In this document: one piece after another, positions 1 through 7,716 of the stretch
Position numbering within the stretch: the stretch's first letter is position 1
Layout: every line of letters starts with the position of its first letter
NCBI GenBank assembly: GCA_902773435.1
Contig: CACYEN010000165.1
Span: 1-58,805, forward strand
Length of the DNA: 58,805 nucleotides
Source of the DNA: an uncultured Lachnospiraceae bacterium
GTDB lineage: Bacteria; Bacillota; Clostridia; Lachnospirales; Lachnospiraceae
Direction of reading: 5' to 3'
Position numbers and translations under genes: made by a program
Notes under the pieces: model-generated
Told to the model about the DNA's origin: nothing
Database searches by the model: none
The model's input: the letters and a program-made list of their open reading frames with translations, nothing else

Positions 1-1
1 C

Positions 2-550
2 ACGTTCCCGTTTGGCTGGGGTGAGCTCTGGGGAATCGCCGACAGGACCGACTACGACCTCACGCGCCATCAGGAGGTCTCGGGACAGGACATGTCCTAC
101 TTCGACGACGAGACGAAGGAGCGCTACATCCCCTACGTCATCGAGCCCTCGCTCGGCGCGGACCGCATGGTTCTCGCGTTCCTCTGCAGCGCCTACGACG
201 AGGAGGTTCTCGACGCGGAGAAGAACGACGTGAGGACGGTGCTGCATTTCCATCCCGCGCTCGCCCCGGTCAAGATCGCGGTGCTCCCGCTCTCCAAAAA
301 GCTCGCGGATCCGGCCCAGAAGATCTACGCCGATCTCTCGAAGGACTGGAACGTCGACTACGATGACAGGGGAGCGATCGGAAAGCGCTACAGGAGAGAG
401 GATGAGATCGGGACTCCGTTCTGCATCACCTATGATTTCGACTCCGAGGAGGATCACGCCGTGACCGTCCGCGACCGCGACTCGATGGAGCAGGTCAGGG
501 TGCCGATCGCGGAGCTTCGGGACTACTTCAGGGACAAATTCACATTCTGA
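2..550 (+). CDS. glyS: Glycyl-tRNA synthetase, C-terminal part (5' end outside window)
   Basis: Charges tRNA-Gly with glycine in the cytoplasm. The frame is open from base 2 to the stop at 548-550 and gives about 182 residues. It begins inside the class II catalytic core: [19 protein letters not shown] and [12 protein letters not shown] are typical of the motif 3 region of the homodimeric (GlyQS-like) enzyme. The anticodon-binding domain follows ([11 protein letters not shown], then [20 protein letters not shown]). The C-terminal end is complete. The gene is followed by a strong hairpin terminator and by a gene on the opposite strand, so this is the end of its transcript. The N-terminal half lies upstream of the window. 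Confidence 0.95.
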   Translation, partial: TFPFGWGELWGIADRTDYDLTRHQEVSGQDMSYFDDETKERYIPYVIEPSLGADRMVLAFLCSAYDEEVLDAEKNDVRTVLHFHPALAPVKIAVLPLSKKLADPAQKIYADLSKDWNVDYDDRGAIGKRYRREDEIGTPFCITYDFDSEEDHAVTVRDRDSMEQVRVPIAELRDYFRDKFTF

Positions 551-584
551 CAGAGATTCCGGCGTAAGGCCGGTATACAGGGAG

Positions 585-637
585 AAGGCGCCCGGAAGCC
601 GCAGCAGCTGCGGACTTCCGGGCGCCTTCTTATTTTC
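585..637 (+). terminator. Rho-independent terminator after glyS
   Basis: A GC-rich inverted repeat of about 20 bp (AAGGCGCCCGGAAG.CCGCAG pairing with CTGCGGACTTCCGGGCGCCTT, one bulged base, loop CAG) is followed by a T-rich tail (TCTTATTTTCTT). It lies between convergent genes. The tail on the minus strand is poorer in T, so termination of rqcH from the other side is possible but weaker. Confidence 0.88.
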
Positions 638-681
638 TTATCGTGCCGGCACTCGGGATATGCACCGGCCTCCTGCTGTTC

Positions 682-2433
682 CTAGGAGTTCCTTCTGAGC
701 TTTGAGATATCGGGGACAGCCATCAGCGAGTAATTTGTGTGGTAGATCACGAAGCCGGGCTTGCCCCCGTTCGTCTTTCTGAGCTCCTTCCTCCTCGTGT
801 AATCCACTTCTACCTTCGGGGCTTTCCGGGCGGAGGAGTAGTAGGCCGCGAGGGCGCCGGCCTCCTCGAACGTCCGGTCCGGGAGCTCCCGGCCCTCCGT
901 CCTCACGATGACGTGGCTGCCCGTCACGCCCTTGGCGTGGAACCACCAGTCGTTGTTGCCGGCGATCCGGAACGTGACTTCCTCGTTCTGGTAGTTGTTC
1001 CTGCCCACGTACATGAGGAAACCGTCGGAGGACGTGTAGGAGTAGGGCTTTGATTTCTCCTCGCGCTTCGCGCCCTTCTTTACGGCCGATTTCTTCTGGG
1101 CAAACCCGAAATCCTGCAGCTCCCGCCTGATGTCGGCGAGATCCGCCTCGCTCTCCGCGAGATCGATCGCGGTCAGGACCGCCTCGAGCTGTTCCCGGTC
1201 GCTCCTCGTCTCCTCCAGCATCGGGAGGAGGGCCTCGGCGGTCCTCTTCAGCTTGTTGTAGCGGGCGAAGTAGCGCTGCGCGTTCTCCGAAGCCGTCATC
1301 GTCGGGTCGAGCGGGATGGTGATCTCTTCCCCGGTGTAATAGTTCTCGCAGGTGAACCTGTCGGCGCCCGCCTCGATGCTGTATCCGTAGGTGTTCAGCA
1401 TCTCCCCGTAAATCCGGCTCGTGTCGCGCTTCTCCGTACTCTTCAGCTGCTTTTCCTGCAGAAGGAACTTCTTGTTCGTCCGGTCGAGCGCCGTCTGGGC
1501 GAGATGCCTGAGGTCGGAGGATTTCTGGCGCATCCTCGTGACCCGCTCCTTCGTCCCGTAGTACTCGCGGATCATCTCGCTCACGGAGCCGCACGTCCTG
1601 ACCTCAAAAGACCCGTGTGAATACATCCTGAAGGGATGGCAGCCGAACTCAGCCGGGACGCCGTTCTCGAGGACGATATTCGGGAAAAATGACCCTCTCC
1701 GGACATCGTCCATGCAGAGGAGGAAGGCGTCCGCGAGCCGGCGCTTATCCTCAGCCGGGAGCCCGGGATAGCCGCACCTCGGGTCGATTCCGGCCCTGTA
1801 GGCGAATTCCTCCGCGGCCGCGGGGGAGATGCCGGTGAAGGAATTGTAGAGGGCGTGGACCACGTCCTTCGACGAGGCGCCCATGACGCGGTCAAAGGTC
1901 TCAGGGCCGGCGGTCAGCGGATCTGTCTTCTCGTCGGTTCCGGGGATGAACCATTTCCTTCCGGGAAGGACCTCCCTCACGGAGCTGACGCTCGAGGGGA
2001 CGCGCTTGATGCTGTCAATGATGGTGTCCTCCTCGTCGGTGAAGATGATGTTGCTGTGTTTTCCCATGAGCTCGATGATCAGCTTCTTCTCTTTGATGTC
2101 CCCGAGCTCGTCCCGGTGGAGGATCGTCAGGACGACGACGCGCTCGAGCGAGGGCTGCGTGACCGAGAGGATCTGGCCTCCCTGGATGTGCTTTCTCAGC
2201 AGCATGCAGAAACCCGGAGCCGTGAGGGGCGCTTCCTTCTTCGAGTCGGAGAGATAGATGAGCGGGAGCGAGGCGTTCGCGCTCATGAGCAGATAGTGCT
2301 GTTTCCTGCTGTTCTTGATCACGATGAGAAGCTCATCCCTCTCGGACTGGATGACGCGGCTGATCCCGCCTCCGGTAATTGTATCGCTTAATTCGCGGAC
2401 GATGCCCGCTGTCGTGATTCCGTCAAAAGCCAT
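682..2433 (-). CDS. rqcH: RqcH/NFACT-family ribosome quality control protein (FbpA-like)
   Basis: Binds 50S subunits blocked with peptidyl-tRNA and recruits tRNA-Ala to add C-terminal alanine tails that mark the nascent chain for degradation. The homologue is also called fibronectin-binding protein. It has 583 residues. The start at 2433 gives MAFDGITTAGIV, the usual family N-terminus, with GGAG about 10 bases upstream; the frame stays open 36 codons further upstream but that part is not conserved in character. NFACT-N covers about residues 1-230 (including FCMLLRKHI and ELMGKHSNII), a coiled-coil and HhH middle follows, and NFACT-R lies near 455-570 (FLMYVGRNN, WWFHAKGVTGSHV). Residues 97-98 are ER, where the characterised family motif is DR. 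It stands alone and divergent from yicC. Confidence 0.93.
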   Translation of the reverse strand: MAFDGITTAGIVRELSDTITGGGISRVIQSERDELLIVIKNSRKQHYLLMSANASLPLIYLSDSKKEAPLTAPGFCMLLRKHIQGGQILSVTQPSLERVVVLTILHRDELGDIKEKKLIIELMGKHSNIIFTDEEDTIIDSIKRVPSSVSSVREVLPGRKWFIPGTDEKTDPLTAGPETFDRVMGASSKDVVHALYNSFTGISPAAAEEFAYRAGIDPRCGYPGLPAEDKRRLADAFLLCMDDVRRGSFFPNIVLENGVPAEFGCHPFRMYSHGSFEVRTCGSVSEMIREYYGTKERVTRMRQKSSDLRHLAQTALDRTNKKFLLQEKQLKSTEKRDTSRIYGEMLNTYGYSIEAGADRFTCENYYTGEEITIPLDPTMTASENAQRYFARYNKLKRTAEALLPMLEETRSDREQLEAVLTAIDLAESEADLADIRRELQDFGFAQKKSAVKKGAKREEKSKPYSYTSSDGFLMYVGRNNYQNEEVTFRIAGNNDWWFHAKGVTGSHVIVRTEGRELPDRTFEEAGALAAYYSSARKAPKVEVDYTRRKELRKTNGGKPGFVIYHTNYSLMAVPDISKLRRNS

Positions 2434-2504
2434 CTTACATATCTCCAGTATCCCATAATCGGACCTTCGGTGTCCCGGGCGGGGCGTGCGCCCCCTGGAA
2501 TCTG

Positions 2505-2533
2505 ATTTTACCATGAACGGGGAAAAAAGCGAA
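2505..2533 (-). promoter_or_regulatory. SigA-like promoter for rqcH
   Basis: On the minus strand an extended -10 (TGGTAAAAT; TAAAAT is the complement of 2505-2510) lies 17 bases from a weak -35, TTCGCT (complement of 2528-2533). The resulting leader of about 65 bases contains a short GC hairpin before the ribosome binding site. Confidence 0.5.
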
Positions 2534-2545
2534 GAGCGCATCAGA

Positions 2546-2574
2546 TTGACGTTTTGAGGTTTTTAATGTAGAAT
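2546..2574 (+). promoter_or_regulatory. SigA promoter for the yicC-gmk-rpoZ-rimO operon
   Basis: TTGACG at 2546-2551 and TAGAAT at 2569-2574 are separated by exactly 17 bases in an AT-rich island. The start of transcription would be near 2581, about 58 bases before yicC. Confidence 0.82.
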
Positions 2575-2638
2575 TTATTAATTGCGGACAGGAGAGGCTC
2601 AGGCGCCGCGAAATCTGAAAGGACGGGGTTTTACGAAG

Positions 2639-3517
2639 ATGGCTCGAAGTATGACCGGCTACGGCCGGGCCGAGGCTGTGAACGAGGACAGAAAGCTGAC
2701 GGTGGAGATCAAGGCCGTCAACAACCGCTATCTCGACCTCAACATCAGGATGCCGAGACGTTTCTATTTTCTGGAAGCGAAGGTGAGGAACCTCCTTAAG
2801 GAATTCATCCTGAGGGGCAAGGTGGATGTCTACATCGGCTGCGAGGAGTACGCGGACGAGGCCGGAGCTCTCCGGTACAACGAGGCCCTCGCGGGGGAAT
2901 ACATCGCCCGCATGAGGTCCATGGCGGAGAAGTTTTCCATTGATCCGGTCATCACGGCGGCCGATATCGCCCGCGCCCCCGAGGTGTTCCAGCTGGGAAA
3001 CCCTGAAGCCGACGAGGAGGCGCTCGAGGGAATGCTCGAACCGGTCGTCCGCGAGGCTGCGGCCCGCTTCAACGAGGCGAGGACCGGGGAGGGAGAGAGA
3101 CTGAAAGACGACCTCACCGGGAAGCTGGATCATCTCCTCGGCCTTGTCGAGGAAGTCGCCGCCCACGAGCCGGAGATCATGGAGGCCTACAGGGCCCGGA
3201 TCACCGAGACGCTCGGCGAGATCCTTCTTGACCGCGGAATCGACGAGTCGAGGATCGCTGCCGAATGCGTCCTGTACGCGGACAAGATCTGCACGGACGA
3301 GGAGACGGTCCGGCTGAGAAGCCATGTGCGCCAGATGAGGGAGGAACTCGAAAAGCAGGGAAGCATCGGCAGAAAGCTCGATTTCCTCGCGCAGGAGATG
3401 AACCGGGAGGCCAACACGACGCTGTCGAAAGCAGGCGACCTGATCACGGCCGACCTGGGAATCGCCATGAAGACGGACATCGAGAAGATCCGGGAGCAGA
3501 TACAGAATATCGAGTGA
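2639..3517 (+). CDS. yicC: YicC-family endoribonuclease
   Basis: YicC-type proteins are ring-shaped endoribonucleases implicated in RNA decay and stress responses. The product has 292 residues, the usual size. The N-terminal family signature MTGYGRAE starts at residue 5, followed by VEIKAVNNRYLDL. The C-terminal DUF1732 region contains GRKLDFLAQEMNREANT and ends with KIREQIQNIE, both characteristic. ATG at 2639 is chosen because it gives the conserved MARSMTGYGR start; 19 upstream in-frame codons look non-coding. It is the first gene behind a strong promoter, and gmk follows after 22 bases, an order common in Firmicutes. The remA-type gene often found between these two is absent here. Confidence 0.93.
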   Translation: MARSMTGYGRAEAVNEDRKLTVEIKAVNNRYLDLNIRMPRRFYFLEAKVRNLLKEFILRGKVDVYIGCEEYADEAGALRYNEALAGEYIARMRSMAEKFSIDPVITAADIARAPEVFQLGNPEADEEALEGMLEPVVREAAARFNEARTGEGERLKDDLTGKLDHLLGLVEEVAAHEPEIMEAYRARITETLGEILLDRGIDESRIAAECVLYADKICTDEETVRLRSHVRQMREELEKQGSIGRKLDFLAQEMNREANTTLSKAGDLITADLGIAMKTDIEKIREQIQNIE

Positions 3518-3539
3518 GACATTTTTTCGGGAGGCGGAC

Positions 3540-4181
3540 TTGGGAAAGAAAGGGATTCTGATTGTGGTATCCGGGTTTTCCGGGGCGGGAAAAGGGACTC
3601 TGATGAAAGAGCTGATCAGGACCCGGGAGGGGTTCGCGCTCTCGGTCTCCGCGACGACCCGGGCGCCGAGGGAAGGGGAGATGCACGGCCGCGAATATTT
3701 TTTCACAGACCGCGACCGCTTTATCGAGATGATAGAGAACGACGAGCTCTACGAGTACGCGGAGTACCAGGGGAATTTCTACGGGACGCCCCGCTCATTT
3801 GTCGATGAGAGACTCAGCGAGGGGCTGGACGTCATCCTTGAGATCGAGGTGCAGGGCGCCGAGAAGATCCGGAAGAAATTCCCGGAGGCGGTCCTGATCT
3901 TCGTGACACCGCCGTCGGTCAGTGAACTCGTGAGAAGGCTCACCTCCCGCGGCAGCGAGACGGAGGAGAAGATCCGGGGCCGGATCCTGAGAGCGGCCGA
4001 GGAAGCGGAGTACATCTCCGGGTATGAGTACGTCCTGATCAATGACGACCTCGACGTGTGCGTCGAGGACCTCCTGGCGGTCGTAAGGGCCGAGCACACG
4101 ACCAGGATGAGGAAGACGGAGGAACTTGAGGCAATCAGCGAAGAGCTGGCTTTGTATCGGAAAGGAGAACTGGAATTATGA
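3540..4181 (+). CDS. gmk: Guanylate kinase
   Basis: Phosphorylates GMP to GDP with ATP, an essential step of purine nucleotide supply. The product has 213 residues. The P-loop GFSGAGKGT is at 12-20. The GMP-binding segment follows (SVSATTRAPREGE, then GREYFF), with YGTPRSFVDE and LEIEVQGAEKI further on. The start is TTG at 3540, preceded by GGGAGG at a good distance; no ATG upstream fits. A charged C-terminal extension beyond residue 190 is slightly longer than in E. coli. The stop codon overlaps the start of rpoZ (ATGA), so the two are probably translationally coupled. Confidence 0.96.
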   Translation: MGKKGILIVVSGFSGAGKGTLMKELIRTREGFALSVSATTRAPREGEMHGREYFFTDRDRFIEMIENDELYEYAEYQGNFYGTPRSFVDERLSEGLDVILEIEVQGAEKIRKKFPEAVLIFVTPPSVSELVRRLTSRGSETEEKIRGRILRAAEEAEYISGYEYVLINDDLDVCVEDLLAVVRAEHTTRMRKTEELEAISEELALYRKGELEL

Positions 4182-4429
4182 TGATTCATCCCTCTTACAA
4201 GGAGATGCTTGAGGCAGTCAACAGCGAGAGCGAGGACGACACCACCCCGATCGTGTCCAGCAGGTACTCGATCGTGATGGCGACGGCCAAGCGCGCGAGA
4301 CAGCTCGTCAACGGCGCGGCGCCGACGATCGAGGACGCGGAGGGCCGCAAGCCCCTCTCCGTCGCGGTGGATGAGATCTACCGGGGCACCGTCAAGATCC
4401 TGGCCAAGGACGGGACTGAAGATGCCTGA
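4178..4429 (+). CDS. rpoZ: RNA polymerase omega subunit
   Basis: Small subunit that helps assemble and stabilise the beta' subunit of RNA polymerase. The product has 83 residues. It shows the omega core SSRYSIVMATAKRARQLV at about 27-44 and the downstream segment KPLSVAVDEIYRGTVKI. Two ATG codons stand in tandem at 4178 and 4181; either could start the protein. The gene overlaps gmk by 4 bases and rimO by 8 bases, which fits the common gmk-rpoZ pairing. Confidence 0.93.
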   Translation: MMIHPSYKEMLEAVNSESEDDTTPIVSSRYSIVMATAKRARQLVNGAAPTIEDAEGRKPLSVAVDEIYRGTVKILAKDGTEDA

Positions 4430-5777
4430 GAGCGCGCCTTCGGGAAAGGTGAAGCTCCACATGGTGTCGCTCGGGTGCGACAAGAATCTCGTCGACTCCG
4501 AGAGAATGCTCGGGATTCTGACTTCGAGGGGCTATGAGCTCACAGACGATGAGCTGGAGGCCGAAGTCGCGGTGATCAACACCTGCTGCTTCATAGAGGA
4601 CGCCAAAAAGGAGAGCATAGACAGGATCTTTGAGCTCGCCCGCCTCAAGGAGACGGCGAAGCTCCGCGTGCTGATCGCGGCGGGCTGCATGGCCGAGCGA
4701 TACCGGGACGAGATCCTCGACGAGATCCCCGAACTCGACGCGGTCGTCGGGACGACCGGGATCGACGGCATCGCCGCCGCGGCGGACCGGGCCTTAAAGG
4801 GCGAGAGGGTGTCCTGCATGAGGGACATCAGCACGGACCCGGAGACGGATATCGCGGAGAGAGTCGTCACGACCGGCGGACATTACGCCTATCTCAAGAT
4901 CGCCGAGGGCTGCGACAAGCACTGCACCTACTGCGCGATCCCTTCTTTCAGGGGAAGCTACCGCAGCTTCCCGATGGAGAGGCTCGTCGCGGAGGCGGAA
5001 CGGCTCGCGGCGGGAGGCGTGAAGGAACTGATCCTCGTCGCCCAGGAGACCACGCTCTACGGAACGGATCTCTACGGAAGAAAACGCCTGCATGAGCTTC
5101 TCCGCGCCCTCTGCGGCATCGACGGTCTCAGGTGGATCCGCGTTCTCTACTGCTACCCGGAGGAGATCTACCCCGAACTCATCGACACGATCGCGGAAGA
5201 GCCGAAGATATGCCGCTATCTCGACATTCCGATCCAGCACGCTTCCGACGCTGTCTTAAGGCGCATGGGCCGGCGGACGACGGAAGAGGAGCTTAAGGAG
5301 CTTGTCCGGACGCTGAGGGAGAAGATCCCCGGCATCGTCCTCCGGACCACCCTGATCTGCGGGTTCCCGGGGGAGACCGAGGAGGACTTCGAGGAGTGCC
5401 TCCGCTTTGTGCGGGAGATGGAATTCGACCGCCTCGGCGCTTTCACATACTCGAGAGAAGAGGGGACGCCCGCGGCGAAGATGAAGCCGCAGGTGCCGAA
5501 GAGCGTCAGGAAGAAGAGGATGTCCGCCGTGATGCTGGCCCAGCAGGCCGTGTCGCTTCGGCGGAGCCGGGAGAAGATCGGCAGGACGATGACCGTCATG
5601 GTGGAGGGACGCGTCCCCGACGAGGACGTCTATATCGCGAGGACATACGGCGATGCCCCCTCGGTTGACGGATTCCTGTTCTTCAGGAGCCCGCGGGAGC
5701 TCATGAGCGGGGATTTTGTGGACGTGAAGGTGACGGGCGCGTCGGAGTACGACCTTCAGGGTGAAATGAAGAGTTGA
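4422..5777 (+). CDS. rimO: Ribosomal protein S12 methylthiotransferase
   Basis: Radical-SAM enzyme that adds a methylthio group to the conserved aspartate of ribosomal protein S12. The product has 451 residues. The N-terminal methylthiotransferase domain carries three cluster cysteines (SLGCDKN, NTCCF, AAGCMAERY). The radical SAM motif C164xxxC168xxC171 (GCDKHCTYC) follows, then LRTTLICGFPGETEEDF and a C-terminal TRAM domain. LGCDKNLVDSE and IPSFRGSYRSF separate it from MiaB, which is encoded at 27887-29308. ATG 4422 overlaps the end of rpoZ by 8 bases and places the first cysteine motif at the normal distance. Confidence 0.95.
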   Translation: MPESAPSGKVKLHMVSLGCDKNLVDSERMLGILTSRGYELTDDELEAEVAVINTCCFIEDAKKESIDRIFELARLKETAKLRVLIAAGCMAERYRDEILDEIPELDAVVGTTGIDGIAAAADRALKGERVSCMRDISTDPETDIAERVVTTGGHYAYLKIAEGCDKHCTYCAIPSFRGSYRSFPMERLVAEAERLAAGGVKELILVAQETTLYGTDLYGRKRLHELLRALCGIDGLRWIRVLYCYPEEIYPELIDTIAEEPKICRYLDIPIQHASDAVLRRMGRRTTEEELKELVRTLREKIPGIVLRTTLICGFPGETEEDFEECLRFVREMEFDRLGAFTYSREEGTPAAKMKPQVPKSVRKKRMSAVMLAQQAVSLRRSREKIGRTMTVMVEGRVPDEDVYIARTYGDAPSVDGFLFFRSPRELMSGDFVDVKVTGASEYDLQGEMKS

Positions 5778-5792
5778 ATGAGAGGTTAATCT

Positions 5793-6353
5793 ATGAATGC
5801 CATCAGAAATATGAATCTGCCGAATAAACTCACCTGCCTCAGGATGATCATGATCATCCCGTTCGTCATCGCCATGCTCTTCGGGAGAGCGGAAGGGGTC
5901 TGGATGTGGGTTTCGCTGATCCTCTTCGCGGGAGCGTCATTTACCGACATGCTCGACGGAAAGATCGCCAGGTCCCGGAACCTGATCACTGATTTCGGAA
6001 AGTTCATGGATCCGCTCGCCGACAAGCTTCTCGTCTGCTCGGCGCTGATCTGCCTGATCGACCTCCGGAGGATCCCGACCTGGGTGGTGCTCGTCATCAT
6101 CGCGAGGGAGTTCATCATCAGCGGCTTCCGCCTCGTCGCTTCCGACAACGGCATCGTGATCGCGGCGAGCTGGTGGGGGAAGACCAAGACCGTCTCCCAG
6201 ATGATCCTGATCATTCTCCTGATCATCGATTTCACGTCGGGACCGCTCTATATACTCACGAAGATCATGATCTATGCCGCCGCGGCGCTGACCGTGATTT
6301 CGCTCGTCGATTACATCTACAAGAACAGAAACGTCCTCGACATGCAGGGCTGA
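5793..6353 (+). CDS. pgsA: CDP-diacylglycerol-glycerol-3-phosphate 3-phosphatidyltransferase
   Basis: Integral membrane enzyme that makes phosphatidylglycerol phosphate, the committed step to phosphatidylglycerol and cardiolipin. The product has 186 residues with about five to six hydrophobic segments. The CDP-alcohol phosphotransferase signature is intact: D52xxDG56xxAR60...G69xxxD73xxxD77, read in TDMLDGKIARS and DFGKFMDPLADK. The ATG at 5793 is preceded by a GAGAGGT ribosome binding site. It sits 15 bases after rimO and 19 before icd, so it probably belongs to the same transcript. Confidence 0.96.
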   Translation: MNAIRNMNLPNKLTCLRMIMIIPFVIAMLFGRAEGVWMWVSLILFAGASFTDMLDGKIARSRNLITDFGKFMDPLADKLLVCSALICLIDLRRIPTWVVLVIIAREFIISGFRLVASDNGIVIAASWWGKTKTVSQMILIILLIIDFTSGPLYILTKIMIYAAAALTVISLVDYIYKNRNVLDMQG

Positions 6354-6372
6354 TAAAAAGAGACAGGAAGAT

Positions 6373-7590
6373 ATGGAAAAAATAAGGATGACGACGCCGC
6401 TCGTGGAGATGGACGGCGATGAGATGACACGGATTCTCTGGCAGATGATCAAGGAGGAGCTGCTTCTCCCGTTCATCGAACTCAGGACGGAGTACTACGA
6501 TCTCGGGCTTCGCAAACGCGATGAGACAAGGGACCAGATCACCGCCGACGCGGCGAACGCGGTCAGGAAGTACGGGGTCGGCGTCAAGTGCGCGACGATC
6601 ACCCCGAATCCGGCCCGGGTCAGTGAGTACGGGCTCGCCGAGATGTACCGGAGCCCGAACGGGACTCTCCGCGCCATGCTCGACGGGACGGTGTTCCGCT
6701 CACCGATCATCGTGAAGGGGATTGAGCCCTGCGTGAAGAACTGGAAGAAGCCGATCACGATCGCCCGCCACGCCTACGGCGACGTCTACAGGAACGCCGA
6801 GATCCGCGTCCCCGGCGCGGGCGAGGCCAGGATCGTCTTCACATCTTCCGACGGGACCGTCCTTGAGGAGAAGCTCTGCGATTTCGATGGCCCCGGGGTC
6901 TTCCAGGGGATCTACAACACGGACGCCTCGATCACGAGTTTCGCGAGGGCCTGCTTCGCCTATGCGCTCGACGCCGGAGAGGACCTCTGGTTTGCTGCAA
7001 AGGACACGATCTCCAAGACCTACGACAGGGATTTCAAGGAGATCTTCGAGACCGTGTACGATAACGAGTACAGGGAGAAGTTCGAGGCGGCAGGCATCAC
7101 CTACTTCTATACGCTGATCGACGACGCCGTCGCCAGAATCATGAAGGGAGAGGGCGGTATCGTCTGGGCCTGCAAGAATTACGACGGAGACGTGTTCTCG
7201 GACATGCTGTCTTCGGCGTTCGGGTCGCTCGCCATGATGACCTCCGTGCTCGTCTCGCCGGACGGCTGCTACGAGTACGAGGCTGCTCACGGGACCGTGC
7301 AGAAGCACTACTACAGGCATCTCGAGGGCGGGGAGACATCGACGAACTCCGTCGCGACGATCTACGCGTGGACCGGAGCCCTGAGGAAGAGGGGAGAGCT
7401 CGATGGGATCCCGGAGCTCAGGGAGTTTGCCGACATGCTCGAGAAGGCTGTCGTCGGTACCATAGAGTCGGGCGTCATGACCGGGGACCTCGTCCGGATC
7501 ACCACGCACCCACAGCCGAAGCAGGTCAACTCGCGCGATTTCATCAAAGCCGTGAGGGAGCGCCTGGAGAAGGAACTTGACGGGAGATGA
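6373..7590 (+). CDS. icd: NADP-dependent isocitrate dehydrogenase, type II (eukaryote-like)
   Basis: Oxidatively decarboxylates isocitrate to 2-oxoglutarate with NADP+, supplying glutamate precursors and NADPH. The product has 405 residues and aligns by eye with the homodimeric type II family (human IDH1, Thermotoga). The substrate-binding segment is RSPNGTLRAMLDGTVFR; others are ITIARHAYGDVY, the metal-binding VWACKNYDGDVFSD and EAAHGTVQKHYY. The histidine linked to NADP use is present in the last motif, but the residue before it is Lys rather than the more usual Arg. It is the last gene of the plus-strand run before a hairpin and a convergent gene. Confidence 0.95.
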   Translation: MEKIRMTTPLVEMDGDEMTRILWQMIKEELLLPFIELRTEYYDLGLRKRDETRDQITADAANAVRKYGVGVKCATITPNPARVSEYGLAEMYRSPNGTLRAMLDGTVFRSPIIVKGIEPCVKNWKKPITIARHAYGDVYRNAEIRVPGAGEARIVFTSSDGTVLEEKLCDFDGPGVFQGIYNTDASITSFARACFAYALDAGEDLWFAAKDTISKTYDRDFKEIFETVYDNEYREKFEAAGITYFYTLIDDAVARIMKGEGGIVWACKNYDGDVFSDMLSSAFGSLAMMTSVLVSPDGCYEYEAAHGTVQKHYYRHLEGGETSTNSVATIYAWTGALRKRGELDGIPELREFADMLEKAVVGTIESGVMTGDLVRITTHPQPKQVNSRDFIKAVRERLEKELDGR

Positions 7591-7640
7591 ACCCCGACCC
7601 GGCCGCGGGCGCGGCCGGAGAAATAAGAATATGAATACGA

Positions 7641-7693
7641 AAGGGCCTCCGCACCGCGCCGCTTCTCAGAAGCCGCCGCGATGCGGGGGTCTT
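7641..7693 (-). terminator. Hairpin between convergent icd and ABC-F gene
   Basis: A long imperfect inverted repeat (arms about 7641-7666 and 7668-7693, tip around TTCTCAGAA) lies between the two stop codons. On the minus strand it is followed by a T-rich run (TATTCATATTCTTATTT), so it most likely ends the ABC-F transcript. It may also slow the icd transcript from the other side. Confidence 0.62.
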
Positions 7694-7716
7694 GTCATGA
7701 TGAAAAATAAAGCCGC

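Noticed and set aside
638-1594. Long open frame (318 codons) on the minus strand inside rqcH
   Set aside because: It is a frame shifted by one within rqcH; its protein is Arg/Gly/Glu-rich with no motif, typical of a shadow frame in GC-rich DNA.
2435-3706. 423-codon minus-strand frame opposite yicC and gmk
   Set aside because: It is antisense to two clear genes and crosses the divergent promoter region; the residues show no domain and the length reflects low stop frequency at high G+C.
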